From Heliocybe sulcata (lineage: Eukaryota > Basidiomycota > Agaricomycetes > Gloeophyllales > Gloeophyllaceae), in the NCBI GenBank assembly GCA_004369045.1, contig ML213506.1:496001-560000 (forward strand): 64,000 nt of DNA. The letters are read 5' to 3'. The position numbers and the translations under genes are program-made. This document shows, one piece after another, positions 23,655 to 35,699 of the stretch; the first letter of the stretch is position 1, and the number at the start of each line of letters is the position of its first letter. The notes under the pieces are model-generated. The model saw only the letters and a program-made list of their open reading frames with translations. It was not told where the DNA came from and made no database searches.

Positions 23655-25417
23655 ATGCCGCCTCACGCATCGTCTTCGTCGTCCGCCTCGACGTCCGCGA
23701 CAAAGTCGCGCAAACGGTGAGCGTCGACAACGCCTCGTGCACATCGTCCTGCCTACTCACCGTCGTTCGCCACAGTAGATTCACCAGGCAGGATCTGCTA
23801 CATGCACTCGAGGTAAGTTGCCACAACGAGGCTCTCTGATGCGTGTGGAGCTCACGTCCTTAACCAGATCCTCGGTCCTTTGTCGACACCGCTCCCGCCG
23901 GAGTTACCGCCGTCGCCACCGGCGTCGAGGGGCAGTAGCCCTGTGCGGGGCACGAAGCGCAAGCAGCCTTCGACGTCGGGGGCGTCGAACGCCACACAGC
24001 CCAAGCGACCTCGAACTTCGACAACTGCGGCTGCCAATCACACGCGGACCATCCGCACCGAGCCAACGGAGGATGGTGAAGTCGGAGAGGAGCGGACGTA
24101 CCAGGTAGCACAGCCGGCTTTCACGTCGACTTTCGTTCCCGTCCGGCGACCTAGGCGGGGGCGTCCTCAAAAGGGCGATGTTCAATGGGACCGTAGACAA
24201 CACATTGTACGGTACTGGGCGCGAGCCCTCAAGTTCTCCGCGGAGACACGCTGGAATTCCACCCACCCCCCGTCCGACCCGCAATACCGGCCCCTCACCC
24301 ATCCTCCTCCGGCCGACTCCTCGTATCATAAGCATGGTGCTACCATCGCGAGGCTCGAAGCTATGGATTCGCTTTTCTGCTTTGCTTACGCCAACTGGTT
24401 ATCGGAGTACCCCAAGAACCAGGCCAACTCTGAATCCTGGCACACGCTGCACCCCTACGCGAATTGGTGCCTTCGTTTATGGGGAAGCCCCGAGACCGCG
24501 GGGGAGAAAGAGATCGCCTTCTTCGGGCTGACGTAAGTACTCGACCGCGCCTATGAATGGACTGGACTTATCCTCTCATCAGATCAATGTTGAGGGGTTT
24601 CATTGAGTCGCGCTGTGCTATCCTGAGCTCCCGAATGTATATCCGAAACACGACGGGAGAACTGGCGGCGAAGGGCTTGGCTGATCTGCAGCATGAACAG
24701 AAGAAGACGAAGGACAAGTTAATCTCGGACGAACTCGCGAAGGATCCATCCTTGCGTGATCTTCCTCCCAAAATGCTCCCTTCGCCGGCCTCCACTGCCC
24801 ATGGCAGCGCCAACTCTACGCCCAACGTTGTCCAAGAGGGCACGCCTATCCGTGCAGCGGAGAGCGCATCCCCATCCACGCACCGGAGCAAGCAGCCAAA
24901 GCGGGAGGGGTTCTCCGACTCTGGAAAGCCCCTGACAAAGGATGCGTTCGAACAGTTTATCCAGGACAAAATGCCGAATGAACTTGCGACGATGCAGAGC
25001 GTTCCCGTGCAGGCGACCTATGCATACATCACCCACGTCAAGACTCAGTCCCACCACTTGGACGAGGCCATCAAGCATGCGGAGGCCTCCCAGCCGAGAC
25101 TCAACCTTCCTGTACTAGCCAAACACTTCCCGACGACATTCGCGCGTGTCATCCAGACGTCGCTCCAGCCGCATGAGGAGTATGAACCCGACTTTGACGA
25201 CGAGGAGGGCGAGCTGTACTGGCCCGGCAACGGCATCACGGGCGAGGGCCTCGGCTGGGTGTGCCTGCTCGGGCGTGCGATGATCAGGGAGTTTGGTAAG
25301 GACTACGGGTACAAGGGCTACCACGGCATGGTGCGGAGGCAGAATTGGCGGCAGGACGGGAACTTGCCCCCGTATCATCCCATCTTCGACATGCCTGAGA
25401 TTCCTGACTTGTGGTGA
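23655..25417 (+). CDS. Unrecognised 532-aa protein
   Basis: Four exons (23655-23716, 23776-23812, 23868-24532, 24583-25417) join in phase, starting MPPHASSSSSASTSATKSRK. The first 130 residues are Ser/Pro/Arg-rich with an NLS-like GTKRKQPS and an AT-hook-like RRPRRGRPQKGD. A globular part follows with aromatic residues (IARLEAMDSLFCFAYANWLS, LHPYANWCLRLWG, RGFIESRCAILSSRMY), then a Lys-rich helix and another disordered linker. The conserved-looking C-terminus has FPTTFARVIQTSL, an acidic DFDDEEGELYWPGNGI segment, GLGWVCLLGRAMIREFGKDY and a Pro/Tyr-rich end. The GRP core suggests possible minor-groove DNA contact. I do not recognise a named family. Clean introns and a long intact frame support a real gene. 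Confidence 0.78.
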
Positions 25418-26852
25418 CCGACTTCGTCCGCGCTCTCTGATATCCTGCACGTTCATTCCGCGGCCGTCTAGGTTCGCTTGCATCGGCGTCTACATCGGAC
25501 TGCTCGTCACTATGCTCCTGTGGCGCTCACCGTCGACGACAATGCTGTCTCGGCGCTTTGTTCGTTACGACGGCCTCTTCGGCTCCGCGTTCGATGACAT
25601 CAAGGGTGTGCCTGCTTGCACCGCCCACGCACGCCACGCGCCCAGCGCGCTCTCAGCCGCCACGCAATACCTTGTACTTGTGCCCTCGCCCTGCCCCTCC
25701 CTTCTCATCATATACGCTATTACCCTTGCTGTCCCTATCTCCCTGCTGGCCTCCCTCGTCACCTTGTATCCTGCTCAACATATAGACCACCCTGGTCCTC
25801 ATCTCCTGGCATTGTCATTTCTTGCATATACACCTTTTAAGGCGGAGCTTGGTCTGTTAATACGGTTTCTCATTCTGGATATCCTTCCCCACATCTACCT
25901 CGGTTTCGTTTACTCGTCTATTTGGCGTCGACACCTGTGCATATACTAATTACATTGTTGATTCCGCTTCTGCTTCGCTAGGGTATACATTATTCTTTGG
26001 ATTGGAGTTCTCCTCTGGATCCGGACGATGGCGGTGATTCCTGTGCTGCCGATGCTGTGTATCGCCTGTTCGCCTGCCGGTTTCAGTAGGTATTTATCTC
26101 GGGTGCATCTGTCGCATCTGTAGAATGCAAAACCAATTCCATCGGGATTTTGCATACCATCTGAGTGCATATGGCCGACATGGATTTCTAATAGATTAAG
26201 AGACATGCTTCCATGGCTGAGTGAGCGGTTTGATGAGAGCGAGATTACTTTGTAATCAAGGGCGGTGTCATCAGTACCACTATGCACATGATGCGTTCAG
26301 TGTGTGCAAGGGACACGGACGGCGGGCGAGAGCGGCGTTTACGCTGTAGTCGGTGCTCTTTGCCGTCCCGCACCTCTGAGTAATGCCCATATAGCTTCCA
26401 AGAGTTATTTATGCCCGCCCAACTCCTTTCCGCGCTGTCAATTTGTCTCGAGGATCCTCTTAGGTTCATTAAGGTTCCCCTCCCGGCTCACTTAGCTGGA
26501 TTTAACAAGAACCGGGCGGCATAAATATGATAGTGCATCATTGACTGTGCCCGAGATGGCCATCGGCAGCAGACCTCGCTCGCGATGGTGGCGGTCGAAT
26601 CATAGAGCGCTGCTTACCTTGCGAAGTCCGAGGGCGGATCGAGGCGGAACGTGCATTTTCTTTTTGCTGTTCAAGGCAGCAGATGTCGAGTCAGGCAGGC
26701 AGAGAAGGTTCGCCATATGCGACATGGATAGCATGGTGCATCATCATAAGGACGAGAGCAGTAGGAGTAAAAGCGAAGAAGACGACAGGACGACCCATGG
26801 GCACCACCGACTCCTTCCCATACCGTGCAACGCAGTAATAAGTAGCAGGCTT
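25418..26852. other. Intergenic region between two convergent genes
   Basis: About 1.4 kb lies between the 532-aa gene and RPS5, which converge. The first 500 bp are CT-rich and probably 3' UTR. No open frame here shows coding character, and I see no RNA gene or repeat. Confidence 0.5.
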
Positions 26853-27772
26853 TCACCGGTTGGACTTGGCGACACGCTCGAGCTCGTCCTTTTTCTGTTA
26901 AAAGCGCAGAAGGGTAAGCATACGCGAATCGGGAATGGGGTAAAGAAAATAGGGTAGTGACGGCCAGGTGATGGGGATATGGAGGCAGAAAGGAAGTGGG
27001 TGTGAAGGGGCAGTGACATACCTTGATGGCGTAGGAGTTGGACGAGCCCTTGGCGGCGTTGATAAGCTCGTCAGCAAGGCACTCAGAGACGGACTTGACG
27101 TTACGGAAAGCAGATTCACGTGTCTAAGGGATCATTAAAGGTATACTTAGTACCATAGGCGGCGAAATGGGAGCAATACGTACACCAGTGGTCAGGAGGG
27201 CGACAGCCTGGTTCACTCTCCGTAAGGGAGAGACATCGACGGCCTGACGCCGGACGGTACCTTGCGAGCCGATACGTGTTGAGTCTTCACGGGGGCCGGT
27301 GTTGACGATGGCATCGACCAGGACCTGGATGGGGTTCTGGTCGGTGAGGAGGTGGATGATCTCGAATGCGTGTGCGACGATGCGGACGGCAAGGAGCTTC
27401 TTGCCGTTGTTGCGTCCCTTCATCATCAACCTGACCGCGCAATATTGAGAGCTGCGCTCCCGGACATTCTGGGCAGAGGATGTACGCACGAGTCGACCAA
27501 TCGCTCAACGATGGGCATTTGCGCCTTCTTGAACTGCTTCTTCGCGTAACGGCCGGCGGTGTGGGGGAGGTAGACGGCATGGCGGACTTGGATATAGTCC
27601 GTCAGCGAGATGTCCTTCACCTCAACACTGCAACCCAGTCAACCGTCAGTACATTCCGTCACATCGCATGACGAATAGCAAGTACGCACTCCTGGGTCTC
27701 CCACTTGCCGAACAGCTTAACGTCGGGGCCAAGCTTAGCGACGTCCTTGGGAAGAGTTTGAACTGCGGCCAT
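26853..27772 (-). CDS. RPS5: 40S ribosomal protein S5 (uS7)
   Basis: Five exons (27772-27690, 27627-27490, 27430-27184, 27123-27022, 26894-26853) give 203 aa, the usual length of eukaryotic uS7. It starts [20 protein letters not shown]. Diagnostic segments are [77 protein letters not shown] and the ending [13 protein letters not shown]. The protein sits at the head of the small subunit and lines the mRNA exit channel and E-site tRNA contact. Introns are short (about 60-130 nt), as usual for highly expressed basidiomycete ribosomal genes. I saw no snoRNA in the introns by eye. Confidence 0.98.
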
Positions 27773-27959
27773 TTTGTGGAGGCTTTTGTTGATATAGGCA
27801 GAGTCGCCGCGGTGGTCTTGAGGAGGGCTAGAGGACGAGCGTTAGGGCCTTGAGGAACGTTGCCGATAGCGCACTCACTCTGCGTATCGCTTGTTTGCAT
27901 GTGTTGTGCCCCGCCATCGAACAAGGTTTCCCGGCAACTCCCGCGCTACTGTACAGCTC

Positions 27960-28171
27960 CTCTGCCACACTTGGACGGTGTGGCACCTTGTGGCACTAGT
28001 CGCATTCCATTCTTACGGTCGCGAACGCTCAGCTCAACTCTTCGGTGGCATTGGACAGATGAAGATTCCCTTGAGTCACGAGCCTTGGACCGACACTGCT
28101 ATGACTTGGACAGCTTTCTCTACGTTTTCACGGGCGTGATGGGGGGTCGCTCTGATACTCGGAATGCATAG
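27960..28171 (+). pseudogene. Possible fragment of a fungal FunK1-type kinase-like gene
   Basis: One frame reads APCGTSRIPFLRSRTLSS and then RHCYDLDSFLYVFTGVM. This resembles the end of the FunK1 kinase-like domain, where a GTxPFLSxxxL element is followed by a His-rich step and (D)LDSFLYVL. FunK1 genes are numerous and often broken in agaricomycetes. No N-lobe or catalytic loop could be found upstream, and no splice path gives a whole protein, so I treat it as a relic. The match is short and uncertain. Confidence 0.3.
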
Positions 28172-29340
28172 AGCATATCACTTGAAGATTATCCGAACAA
28201 GTCACGTCTCATCTGCGTTACAAATTATATGCCACGGCATACGCTGGCCGTCCCTCCTCGCTCAGCAGGAAACGCTTGGAAGGTCCTTACTCCTCTTTCT
28301 TCCGACCCGTATGAAGTACTAGGCCACACCTTCATACCGCTCAGAGGACAATCCACCCATTGGCCCAAGCCCTCACTTGTTAATACGAGGGTTAGATCTA
28401 TTTCGACCTCTTGCCTCGGAGAGAATCTGACGGCGTGAGCCTTCGACTGTTCTCCCGCGACAAGTGGTCGCTATGCCTCTGCCTTCTCTATCATGTTTAT
28501 GTCGTTCCATCTTTGTGGTTTATCCACAATGGGACTGCGGCGACCCTCCTGGTGTTGCCCTAGTGAATTTGTTGATGCACCCATGGTCAGTGCCACAAAT
28601 GACGCTGATGGGGATCTCAAATCGCTCCGGCTACAGAATGGTGTTGCAACAGATCCGTCTTTTGTGCCATTCCTCAAGAGGACTTCATTTAGCAGAACTG
28701 CGTAAGTCGGAACGGCCAGACGTGCATTATCATTGACTTCGACAGGACGCTTCTTCATGGGGGGACGCTCGATGGACACTCATTCGCCCAAGGAGCTTCC
28801 CGACCACGTCAAGTTTGAATCTTCCGATCTGTATGTCTTGTGGAAGACACTCATGGCTGGATGTCCATTCGAGAGCGAGGGTCGTCCAGGACTCCATCGA
28901 CATGTACACTCCATCGGGGGCACGAGGGCTGGTCTGGCTCATGATAGGGAGATTGTTTAGTCCATCCGGACGAGTGAAGGGACCGATGGGATGCTTGAGT
29001 AGGGTAGCGGGAAGGTAGAGAAGATAGAGCCACAGAAATTACATGCCTTCCGCCTAGTACCTTGGTATCGCGGCCAGCGTTAATAGTCTCTCGTTGTGGC
29101 GTCCCCTACGCTGATATGCTCCTACTCTCCTCGAAGATATTGATATATTTTATCTAACTGAGACAGTTCGGAAATGTATCGCAGTTCTCTCTGGAGGGTG
29201 CACTACGGCTACATCTATTATCTAGCGCCACTTCGGCGTCGCTGATTGCCCTCGGCTACGTCCGATTCAGATGGTCTCTCCTTATCCCGCTCACACTGAT
29301 CCATAAGCAGCAACAGGACGTTTCTAAGTCCTCCTTCAAC
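28172..29340. other. Gap before the F-box gene; scattered open stretches only
   Basis: No gene model can be supported. Two short plus-strand stretches have protein-like composition (around 28560-28700, ATNDADGDLKSLRLQNGV; around 28790-28860, KELPDHVKFESSDLYVLWKT) and might belong to one decayed gene, but no start or splice path connects them. The last 300 bp are the upstream region of the F-box gene. Confidence 0.4.
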
Positions 29341-31154
29341 ATGTCGAAAAGACCTCTCTCGCCAGCGCCTTTGCCCGTATCGAAATGCCGGCACACGTCC
29401 TCTTCATCCCAAGCCCACACATCACTCACTATAAACTTCGACTCCGCGCTGTACGACGAAGTCATCCTGCAGATCTTTGCCCACCTTTCCTTCGTCGACC
29501 TCTGCGCAATTCAGCGGACGAATAGGAACTGGGCGCGACTCACGCTCGACAACCAGGTACATACCCATCTATAGCAGTCAATGAGAGGATACGTTGAACG
29601 CCGTTGCCATGAGTAGCTGTGGAAGGCGCTGTACTTGGCTGAGTATGGGCGCACCCGACTGAGAGGCGGTCGGGGGTTCATTGCGAGAACGGACGGGAGG
29701 GAGGTGAAGGCTCTCCCTGGGCGGGCGAAGGAGAAGGCGCACGCCCAAGCGGATGATGCGAAGGACTGGAAGTGGATGTTCCGGATAAGCTCGAATTGGC
29801 GCAGAGGTAAGTGCAGTATGACACTGTATTCGCGTGATTCTCAGTCATGGCTTTAGGACGGTGTTCCATTCAACATTTGGATGAAAGCATTGAACGCCCT
29901 TTCCCGCCATCTCTGTCTGGCACATTGGCAGCTGGTGCAATCAAGAGAGGTACTTGTGTTATCCTCGCAGGCAATCTAACGATTACTGCATCTTCCATCC
30001 CGTCTACGACACCCTCCATTCATGTTCTCTCATCGACACAGCAGAGAGCAACACTAGTCGCGGGCTCTTCACAATCAACTGCCGCGACCCATGTCACGAC
30101 CCTTGCTCTTGATCAATCTCCTCCAGGTGGTATATCATCGCAGACATCACGCCTAGTCTGCTTCCTATCTACAGGAGAGTTCTCGGTGTTCCGTCTTCAT
30201 CATAGCAATCCTTCGTCTTCATCTAAGCTCTTCACTTACATCCCCACTCGCCAGCACGCCCGCACCTCCCCTATCATCCAAGCCGTCTACCACCACCCTC
30301 TTCTTGTCACCCTTTCCGAGTCTTTCCACCTATCCATCTATGATCTCTCCGTCGAGGGCAAGGTACGCCTCTGTCAGACCCTGACCTCCTTCACGTCCTA
30401 CCCGCCGAGCTCGCTGGTCCTCTCCACCCCATCTCCCTCGACGTACAAACTCGTTCTTGCATATGCGGTCCACGTGTACCCTTCACACTACAGCGTTGGT
30501 GCAACAGAGCTCATTGTATCTGCTGCGGAGGATATGGCAGTGACGTCCACGCGGACGACCCGAGCGATCGACGTGCCTAATGGGTGGATTGATGAGGAGA
30601 AGCTCAGAACGATGCGTGAGCAGTGGGGACGCAAGGTTGCGAGTGTCGCGGACACGCAGACGGATGGCAAATGGGTGGTTCTCGCTCCTGGGGACTCTAG
30701 TCTCTGGAGGCCGCTGTCGGCTAACGAGAGCAGTTCCAGTGACAGCGATAGCTCGACATTATCTGGAACCAGCTACAGATCGTCTGCCTTCTACTCCGAC
30801 AGCACCCTACAACTGTACCGCCTACACCTCCCGTCCCCTGCGCACGCCTCGGCCTCGCCGCGGCTCACCTTCGTGCGGAGCCTGCACGGCCAAATCGGGC
30901 CTATATCCGCGCTTGCCCTGGCGGACGGGCGGTGTGTGAGTATGGGCGTGAATGGGAGCATCTGGGTGTGGGATTTGGAGGCGGGGACGGGCGCGGAGGT
31001 TGCGGAAGGGGTGGCATTCCTGAATGGGGAGGGTGGGGAGAGTGCGGTGGACCGAAGTGTGATGGTGGGTGCGACGGGGTCGGTGGCGTTTGATGAGAGA
31101 AGGATTGTTAGTGCGGGGGTGGAGGGAGTGCAGGTTAGGCGGTTCGATATCTAG
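29341..31154 (+). CDS. F-box protein with WD40-like repeats
   Basis: Three exons (29341-29556, 29617-29806, 29857-31154) give 567 aa. An F-box lies at about residues 36-80: LYDEVILQIFAHLSFVDLCA, IQRTNRNWARLTLDN, then LWKALYLAEYG across the first intron. The second exon holds a basic helix ending WKWMFRISSNWRR. The C-terminal two-thirds is beta-rich with degenerate WD40 blades; the last are clearest (SLHGQIGPISALALADGRCV, NGSIWVWDLEAG, GSVAFDERRIVSAGVEGVQV). F-box proteins bind Skp1 and give SCF ubiquitin ligases their substrate choice; the propeller would bind the substrate. It resembles fungal F-box/WD40 adaptors, but I cannot assign a specific orthologue. Confidence 0.85.
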
Positions 31155-32316
31155 ATGGACTAGACGGACTTGTGTATTGCGTATCTATTTCTAACTTCCA
31201 ATTTGGTCTATAATGCGTTCCGAAGCGAACAGGCCTGCCAAGTCTCGGTCGACGGAAAAGTTACACGAGAGTTAAAACGTTAAGGCGGAGGATTCGTCTT
31301 CAGCGCAAACTCTCCGTGCTGTATGTAACCATCGTGTCCATCTTGTCACTATAAGCTCACAATCCAGCATGTCTCTTGCCAACGGTAGGTAGCGGTGTAA
31401 ACCGAAACGACAGGACTGCACCAGAATAAACGAACAAAGGTACTCCCTAATAGTCCATAAGCCAGGGTCCAGTCCTCTTACTAGGAGCCTGGCTAGCGGC
31501 TACTGGATCTTCAATTAAACCTCGATGTGTTTCATATCCAGTCTGTCCGAGGCCGACTTGCTGCTGGGGTCAAGCTTCTTTCCGTTGTATCAAAGACCAG
31601 GCAGTCAAACGCAGTTGTATACCAACTCCTACTGTATATCATGTCCCGTCCGGGATCTTTGTATCTGTAGATTTATGGGTCTCGATAGAGATTGCTTCAC
31701 TCGACAAGCGGCGAGGCAAACTGCTGCAACATTGCTGTATGCTCGCAGAGGTCCAAAATGCCATGTGCATTATAAAAGCGATCTCCAGCTCTTGCATACC
31801 ATTTGTTACTTGAGTGAGGCTTGAAAGTGCATCGGAAGGTCTGGACTGGGAGGGTTCTGATAGAGTTTGTGGCAAGAGCTGCTCTCATTCATTTCCCACG
31901 TGTCGTGCTATTATTAGCTTCTGCCACACCGCGTCGCCCTTGCATCCCTGTACACCACCTTGTCCGCTTCAACGGACGTTCTCCAAACGGTACTGTGGTT
32001 TTACATTGATACAAGTTCTCCTACTACCGTCTCTGCGGCACTTCTACCGCTACATACTCTACCGCTACATACTGCTCTGCGACGTACGGGCCACAGACTG
32101 CCTCGTCGTCTCTCTCTCCCATCGCTCGCACATCAATCAACATCCAAATCGCATCACACCCCTACTTCTACATTGCGATAAGTGCATTATACGACCGCCT
32201 GTGCGACATCTGGACACTGCTTTTCGACGCGCGGGCCACATACCACCGAGCCTGCCACAATTATTGCCACACATCGCTTGTGCTTTGCCCATTACCTGAA
32301 CGTAACTTCGATTATT
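31155..32316. other. Intergenic region and 5' leader of family gene B
   Basis: No gene is supported. From about 31930 to 32310 the sequence is pyrimidine-rich (CCACACCGCGTC, CTACCGCTACATAC repeated at 32040-32070), like the leaders of the other A-E genes, and is probably 5' UTR or promoter. Confidence 0.45.
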
Positions 32317-34235
32317 ATGGATCCTGGAACTACTGAAGGCTACCGCATGATGGAGAGCGGGGCGGATGCTTGGGCTGTGGAGGGAGATGCGCGGCGTGGA
32401 TTGCCTGAGTCGAGGGAGATAGGCGCCGAGTACGAAGCTATGGCAACGTCCACTGCACCAGTGAATCCAAGTGGTTCCAAGACAGCAGAGGGAAAGGCAG
32501 CTAGGCACACTGCATTTGACCCTCCGAACGAGGTTTCTCCCGGCGTCCTCTCTGACGGGCGATGGACCGGTGAACACCCTCTGGTCCGTGGTTATATCAA
32601 CGAAGTCACGAGTCAACACGGCTCCTCCTTGAATCCAGACCTGCTGGTGGCTTCCACACTCCCCTTCGACCTCAGAATTTACGCGCTCGTCGCTCTCAGT
32701 GTTCAAGACATGGCGGAGAGTCCAGTGTTCTGGCTGTTATATAATGCGAACCAGAAGGACAGAACGAGGGCTGTTATACAGGATCAGATTCAAAGTGTGT
32801 TCTTGGTTCTCCATTTGCATCCTGATATCGTTGAGTAACGCGAAATCGTCTGGTAGAACGTAGGATCTCGGCCCCGTTCTTTGAGGACGGATGGGACACC
32901 AGAGTAGTCGACCTTCACAAGAACTTTGGACATCTAGTCCCAGACGACCGCTGGCTGCTCGAGCAGGCGAGGCAGAAGGCCAAGGAGACACCACAGGCAG
33001 CCAATACCAAACGCAAACTTCAAGAAATTGAAGAGTCTCGCGGCGAGGCCGGCGCGGGTACTGATGGAGACGCCCCTGCAAGCGGCACAAAGAAGAGGAG
33101 GCGCCGCGCCCCAAAGATCACCATGCCTAAAAAGCGTAAGACTGTTACGAAGACCGAACCACCTTCAGTGGCTCCGGCCCCGAACGACCGCAATACCGAG
33201 GACGATGCGCCGGCAGATGATAACGAGGCGGCTCATGCTCCCATGGTGAAGTCAACCAAGGCTAGCACAAGGACGACTCGAGAGCCCACAAAGCCCACCC
33301 GCGTCAGTGCACGCGTGCAGGCGAAGCAGGCTTTGGTCGCGGTCACCCAGGATGGGGATAAGCCTGCAGGCCCATCTACTGCCCTCGCTGACATGGAAGC
33401 TTTAGCGTTGTTGGCAGGCTTTGCAGACGCAGCCGTCGTCTTTCCAAAGGTAGTGAGTGACTCCGAGTCCGTGGAGCGTACGAAAGCGCTGCCCCAGGAC
33501 AGGGAGCCGCAAACTGGTCGCTCGGCAAAGGCTCGGGTCACGCAGCCGCGTGAACGCAAGGCGAAGTCCGCCGTAAAGACGGACGCAGAGGAGGTTGAGG
33601 GGCAGACGAAGGAGAGTCCCGAGGTGAAGGGCCCGGGGCAAGATATACGTCCACCCGTGTCCGTCGACGAGGAGCAGATGGTCGCTGCGAATGCCCTATT
33701 TGAACTCACCAGCAAGCCCTCACAATATGCCGCACCCGACTCCATGATCGGCCTGCATACACAGAGAAGTGTGGCAAAGGATGTCGCCGTCTTGCCTCCG
33801 TTAACCGATGACTCCGAGGCCGATGGACCTGTCGAGGCGCAGCCCAAGGACGGGGAAGACCAGGCCAAGCGCTCATCAGTGCCCCGGGTTAGGCTGCTGG
33901 TTTCAAGCACGGAAGCATCTGCTCCGAAGACAGATGCAAAGAAGGCCAAGCGACAGGTCAAGCCAGCCCTACCGAAGACGCGCGCCAGGAAGGGTCGAAA
34001 AAGTGACGAAAACCGTGAGGCTCTCATCCTGTCATCAGGGGCAACGAAGAAAGGACTTGTCCTCGAGCCCTCCGATAATGACGGCCCCGTGCCCGTACCG
34101 CAGTCGACCGTTGAGGAGGAGGAAGAGAAGGAGCCATCCTCCGAGTTGCAGACAGTGCCTGCCAAACCCCAGCATGCCGCGCAAGCGCTCAAGAGGCAAA
34201 GCAAGAAGAAGGCGGCGACTGAGAAGTCGAAGTAA
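32317..34235 (+). CDS. Family gene B: unrecognised basic nuclear-type protein (A-E family)
   Basis: Exons 32317-32794 and 32857-34235 (62-nt phase-1 intron) give 618 aa. The N-terminus is acidic with an AWAVEGD motif shared with C and D (YWAVEEE). The core reads EVSPGVLSDGRWTGEHPLVR, LPFDLRIYALVALSV and SPVFWLLYNANQKD. After the intron come APFFEDGWDTRV, GHLVPDDRWLLEQARQKAKE and KKRRRRAPKITMPKKRK. The tail repeats motifs seen in C and D: KPTRVSARVQAKQA, KPALPKTRARKGRKSDEN and NDGPVPVPQ. It ends LKRQSKKKAATEKSK. The protein is disordered and Lys/Arg/Glu-rich outside the core. Function unknown; nuclear location is inferred from basic clusters. Its 3' flank shares a conserved segment with gene D. 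Confidence 0.87.
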
Positions 34236-35699
34236 ACGCGTCTGCCTGGTCTTAGTATGAACCTTCTATGTCTCATTCCATCCAATGTGTATCTTGATTA
34301 TTCATGACCTTGGATCTCGGCACCTCAATTCAGCTACAGTTATCCTTCGAAGATCGGTGTACCTTCATCCTTGTTTCAGCTTCCTATTGTATTAATGGTC
34401 ATGTTTCAGTGCATTGTAGATTGTCTCACTTACTGACGATGGCGGCCGTACCACAATATAAATGTCCAGAAGTGCGGTGTTATAGCCGGAATATAGTAAC
34501 GCGTCGTTAATGAGTGACGTGGACGCGACTGGCGGTGACGGGTTACTCGTCTCAAAGTGCCAAGTCACAGCGTCTTTCACGTGACTGACGGCACTCTGTC
34601 CTTAAAGCTTGAAAGCTCTAACCTTGAAGCTTCGAGGATCGCAACCGCTCATTCGCAACCCACACGCCACCTCTCCGACTACCTCATTGCTTTGACCGCC
34701 TAGTGCCGTTGTGCAAACCACCAGCAGCGCGAATAGTATGCGAGTCATAAGTAATATGAGGTACTGTCTCTTTCTGTATAATAATAATTGCATGCACTTG
34801 GTTAATGGAGAAGCAAAGGGAGAGGCGGAAACATGATTGCTCTCATTTATTTCCTGTAGAGCATACAATAGTAGCAAGTTCCTCAGCTCAGGCCGCCACC
34901 TTTTCATCATTGTACGGATCTCCTAGCAGGCGTTACCTCACTGGTAATATGGTACCAGCTAACCCAGATCCCAACTTGGCTATCTCATGTGCTTGGCTAG
35001 ACTCCTGTAATGTGATAGTGGATATCCGGTGCACGTCTCCGGATTGTACCTGCCATGTATTTCTCTTCTTCTCATCAGCGCGTCGCAGTCTCGCAGAACC
35101 ATGCTGATCCTCGAAGAAGTGAAGACTCGGTTATACGGACCACCTACCTCTGTCCAAAGCGCTACCAACTACTCCGTGATGCTCACGTAAATACATGGAT
35201 AGCAGAGGTCAGAGTACATCAGCCGTGCGCCCCCGCCTCCCTTTATGATGTCCCTGACCGAGCACGTACGCGCAAAATCACGGAGGCATTCTCTTAGACT
35301 AGTACAGAGCCTAAACTAAGATCTCAGAAGTCACTGCATCAGCTGGTCTGCTCGTGTCTTTTCAGACTACAGGAACCTGGGGTTCTGATCTATAATTGCC
35401 CGATAATCAGAGAGCATCCATTTTATTTAGGAACGTCTTCCACTTTAGCAGGGGTACCGCCTTAGCATGGACGAATATATTGAGTCTCCATATACGCTTT
35501 CCTCCCGCCTGGGAGCTTTGTCCTGCAGTTGCAGCTTAGAGATATTAGATGAGGACGACCGCTAATATCTGGTAAGACAATATCGGATGGAAGCGTGAGC
35601 GGGTCCTACCATGCATTGAAGGACAACGTCTACTGAGAGTTCGTGATGGACGTGGCATCGGGGCCCAACTCTGCGTTATGGGCACTACCAGTCCTAGTG
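34236..35699. other. 3' flank of gene B and gap before the duplication
   Basis: This gap holds the element shared with gene D (34369-34432), ACGCGT at 34499-34504 and TCACGTGA at 34577-34584. A minus-strand frame at 34748-34602 would encode a 48-aa peptide with a signal-like start (ILFALLVVCTTALGGQS) and two Cys, which I do not count as a gene. The rest shows nothing recognisable. Confidence 0.45.
34369..34432 (+). promoter_or_regulatory. Conserved 3' flank element, copy in gene B
   Basis: The segment from CCTTGTTTCAGCTT through GTTTCAGTGCATTGTA to TTGTCTCACTTA lies 134-197 nt after the gene B stop. It is matched with few changes at 40540-40464 behind gene D, although the coding regions of B and D have diverged far more. 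It is probably within the 3' UTR and may be an mRNA stability or localisation element (inference). Confidence 0.45.

Noticed and set aside
25293-25949. 218-codon plus-strand frame overlapping the end of the 532-aa gene
   Set aside because: Its first part is out of frame with the real exon, and the rest is CT-rich 3' flank giving Leu/Ser/Pro-rich sequence.
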